DNA of 22,753 nucleotides. It comes from CAYSND01 sp964642235 (lineage in GTDB: Bacteria > Bacteroidota > Bacteroidia > Bacteroidales > UBA932). Shown in pieces: positions 22,167 to 22,753 of the stretch. Within the stretch, counting starts at the first letter, position 1, and the number at the start of each line of letters is the position of its first letter. A program made the translations under genes and the position numbers. The DNA lies in assembly GCA_964642235.1 (NCBI GenBank), contig CAZXOP010000021.1, positions 1 through 22,753 on the forward strand. The letters are read 5' to 3'. Under the pieces are notes generated by a model, which had not been told where the DNA came from, searched no databases, and worked only from the letters and a program-made list of their open reading frames with translations.

Positions 22167-22753
22167 ATGAAAAAAACATATCTAATTATCTTTAACTTGC
22201 TCTTATCTGTTTGGGTAGTATCAGGACAGAGTGTCGATGCGATTAAAATGGATAGGCAGACATATATATGGGGGGAGGGGAGAGGGAGCACACTAAAGGT
22301 GGCTGACCAGAATGCGCTTGCAGATATTATTGGGCAGCTCTCTGTTCAGGTGGAGAGTAGTTTTCAAATGAGTGTTTCGGGAGATAGCGATAAGACTCTT
22401 AAACAGACGATTGATGAGGTGGTTAAGACTTATTCTAACTCTACATTAAAAAATACGGAGCGCATAGTGTTGCAGAATGAGCCTGATGCCAAGGTCTTTA
22501 GGTATATTAAAAGAGCCGATATATCTAAGATATTTAATGATAGAAAGATGAAGATTTTAGATTTAACGCGTCAAGGGGAGGAGGCATTGGAGAATTTGAA
22601 AATAGCAGATGCTTTACGTCTTTTTTATTGGTCTCAAACCCTTCTAAGAAGTCATCCCGATGCTTCAAATATTAAATACAGTATGAAAAATGGGGGAGAA
22701 GAGCTTTTGATTACTTGGCTCCCTTTGCAGATTAATAATATTTTTAATAACAT
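22167..22753 (+). CDS. LPP20-like exported protein, 3' end outside window
   Basis: An open frame runs from ATG 22167 (or ATG 22161, two codons earlier) to the right edge, at least 195 residues. MKKTYLIIFNLLLSVWVVSG is a signal peptide, with cleavage near SGQ. The mature start YIWGEGRGSTLKVADQNALA followed by DIIGQLSVQVESSF matches the LPP20 pattern: a G-x-G-x turn, then an Ala/Asp-rich helix and a V-x-V-x-S strand. LPP20-family proteins are small envelope lipoproteins or periplasmic proteins, some linked to surface and flagellar assembly; here no lipobox is visible, so it is periplasmic by prediction. A helical stretch (QGEEALENLKIADALRLFYW, about 134-153) follows. The C-terminal part and true length are not visible. 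Confidence 0.75.
   Translation, partial: MKKTYLIIFNLLLSVWVVSGQSVDAIKMDRQTYIWGEGRGSTLKVADQNALADIIGQLSVQVESSFQMSVSGDSDKTLKQTIDEVVKTYSNSTLKNTERIVLQNEPDAKVFRYIKRADISKIFNDRKMKILDLTRQGEEALENLKIADALRLFYWSQTLLRSHPDASNIKYSMKNGGEELLITWLPLQINNIFNN

Noticed and set aside
22055..22291. Minus-strand open frame of about 78 codons
   Set aside because: It is antisense to the signal peptide region and promoter of the better supported LPP20-like gene.
1..22753. CRISPR array or rRNA genes
   Set aside because: No regularly spaced repeats of 24-40 bases and no rRNA signature sequences were seen.

Overview
The window reads as a chromosomal piece of an AT-rich Bacteroidota member, most likely of the order Bacteroidales. 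The evidence is the gene set and local order (an ExbB / small membrane protein / ExbD / ExbD operon, a type I asparaginase, a DUF187-type glycoside hydrolase, an LPP20-like exported protein), the general lack of Shine-Dalgarno sequences, and promoter-like TAnnTTTG boxes at several gene starts. The first ~480 bases do not fit. They are GC-richer, hold the end of an RsbT-like ATPase gene and the start of an aldehyde:ferredoxin-oxidoreductase-like gene, and carry a textbook TTGACC-17-TATAAT promoter. They stop abruptly inside an outer-membrane protein gene of the Bacteroidota side, so this end is probably an assembly chimera or a recent foreign junction.

From ~480 to 15846 almost everything is on the minus strand. 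Read in the direction of transcription, a housekeeping and RNA-modification block comes first: rpiB, truB, queA, dprA, a TatD-family nuclease gene, ansA and a tRNA-Ser(GGA). Next is a TonB-energising motor operon (exbB, a four-helix membrane protein, two exbD genes) closed by a clear intrinsic terminator at about 7945-7975. Then comes a run of closely spaced genes: alkaline phosphatase, a family-10-like glycoside hydrolase, asnS, udk, a TonB-like protein, a small Cys-containing exported protein, a polytopic 4Fe-4S membrane protein and an outer-membrane protein. The last three look like a small envelope redox module of unknown purpose.

At 15846-15919 transcription diverges from a perfect 10-bp inverted repeat that contains a TAnnTTTG box on each strand. 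To the right run galE, a divergent sigma-70-like protein with a long N-terminal extension, and a zinc-finger single-span anti-sigma-like protein. These three are translationally packed (2-bp gap, 8-bp overlap).

Directly after the anti-sigma stop codon lies an accessory insert of about 2.5 kb. It carries a minus-strand AbiEi/AbiEii-type toxin-antitoxin pair, then ~0.9 kb without an intact gene: a large imperfect palindrome with internal hairpins, a short collagen-like coding remnant and a REP-like palindrome. A 16-bp direct repeat covering the anti-sigma 3' end brackets the insert. Beyond it are an exported protein made of ~43-residue repeats (minus strand) and the start of an LPP20-like exported protein (plus strand) that runs off the window.
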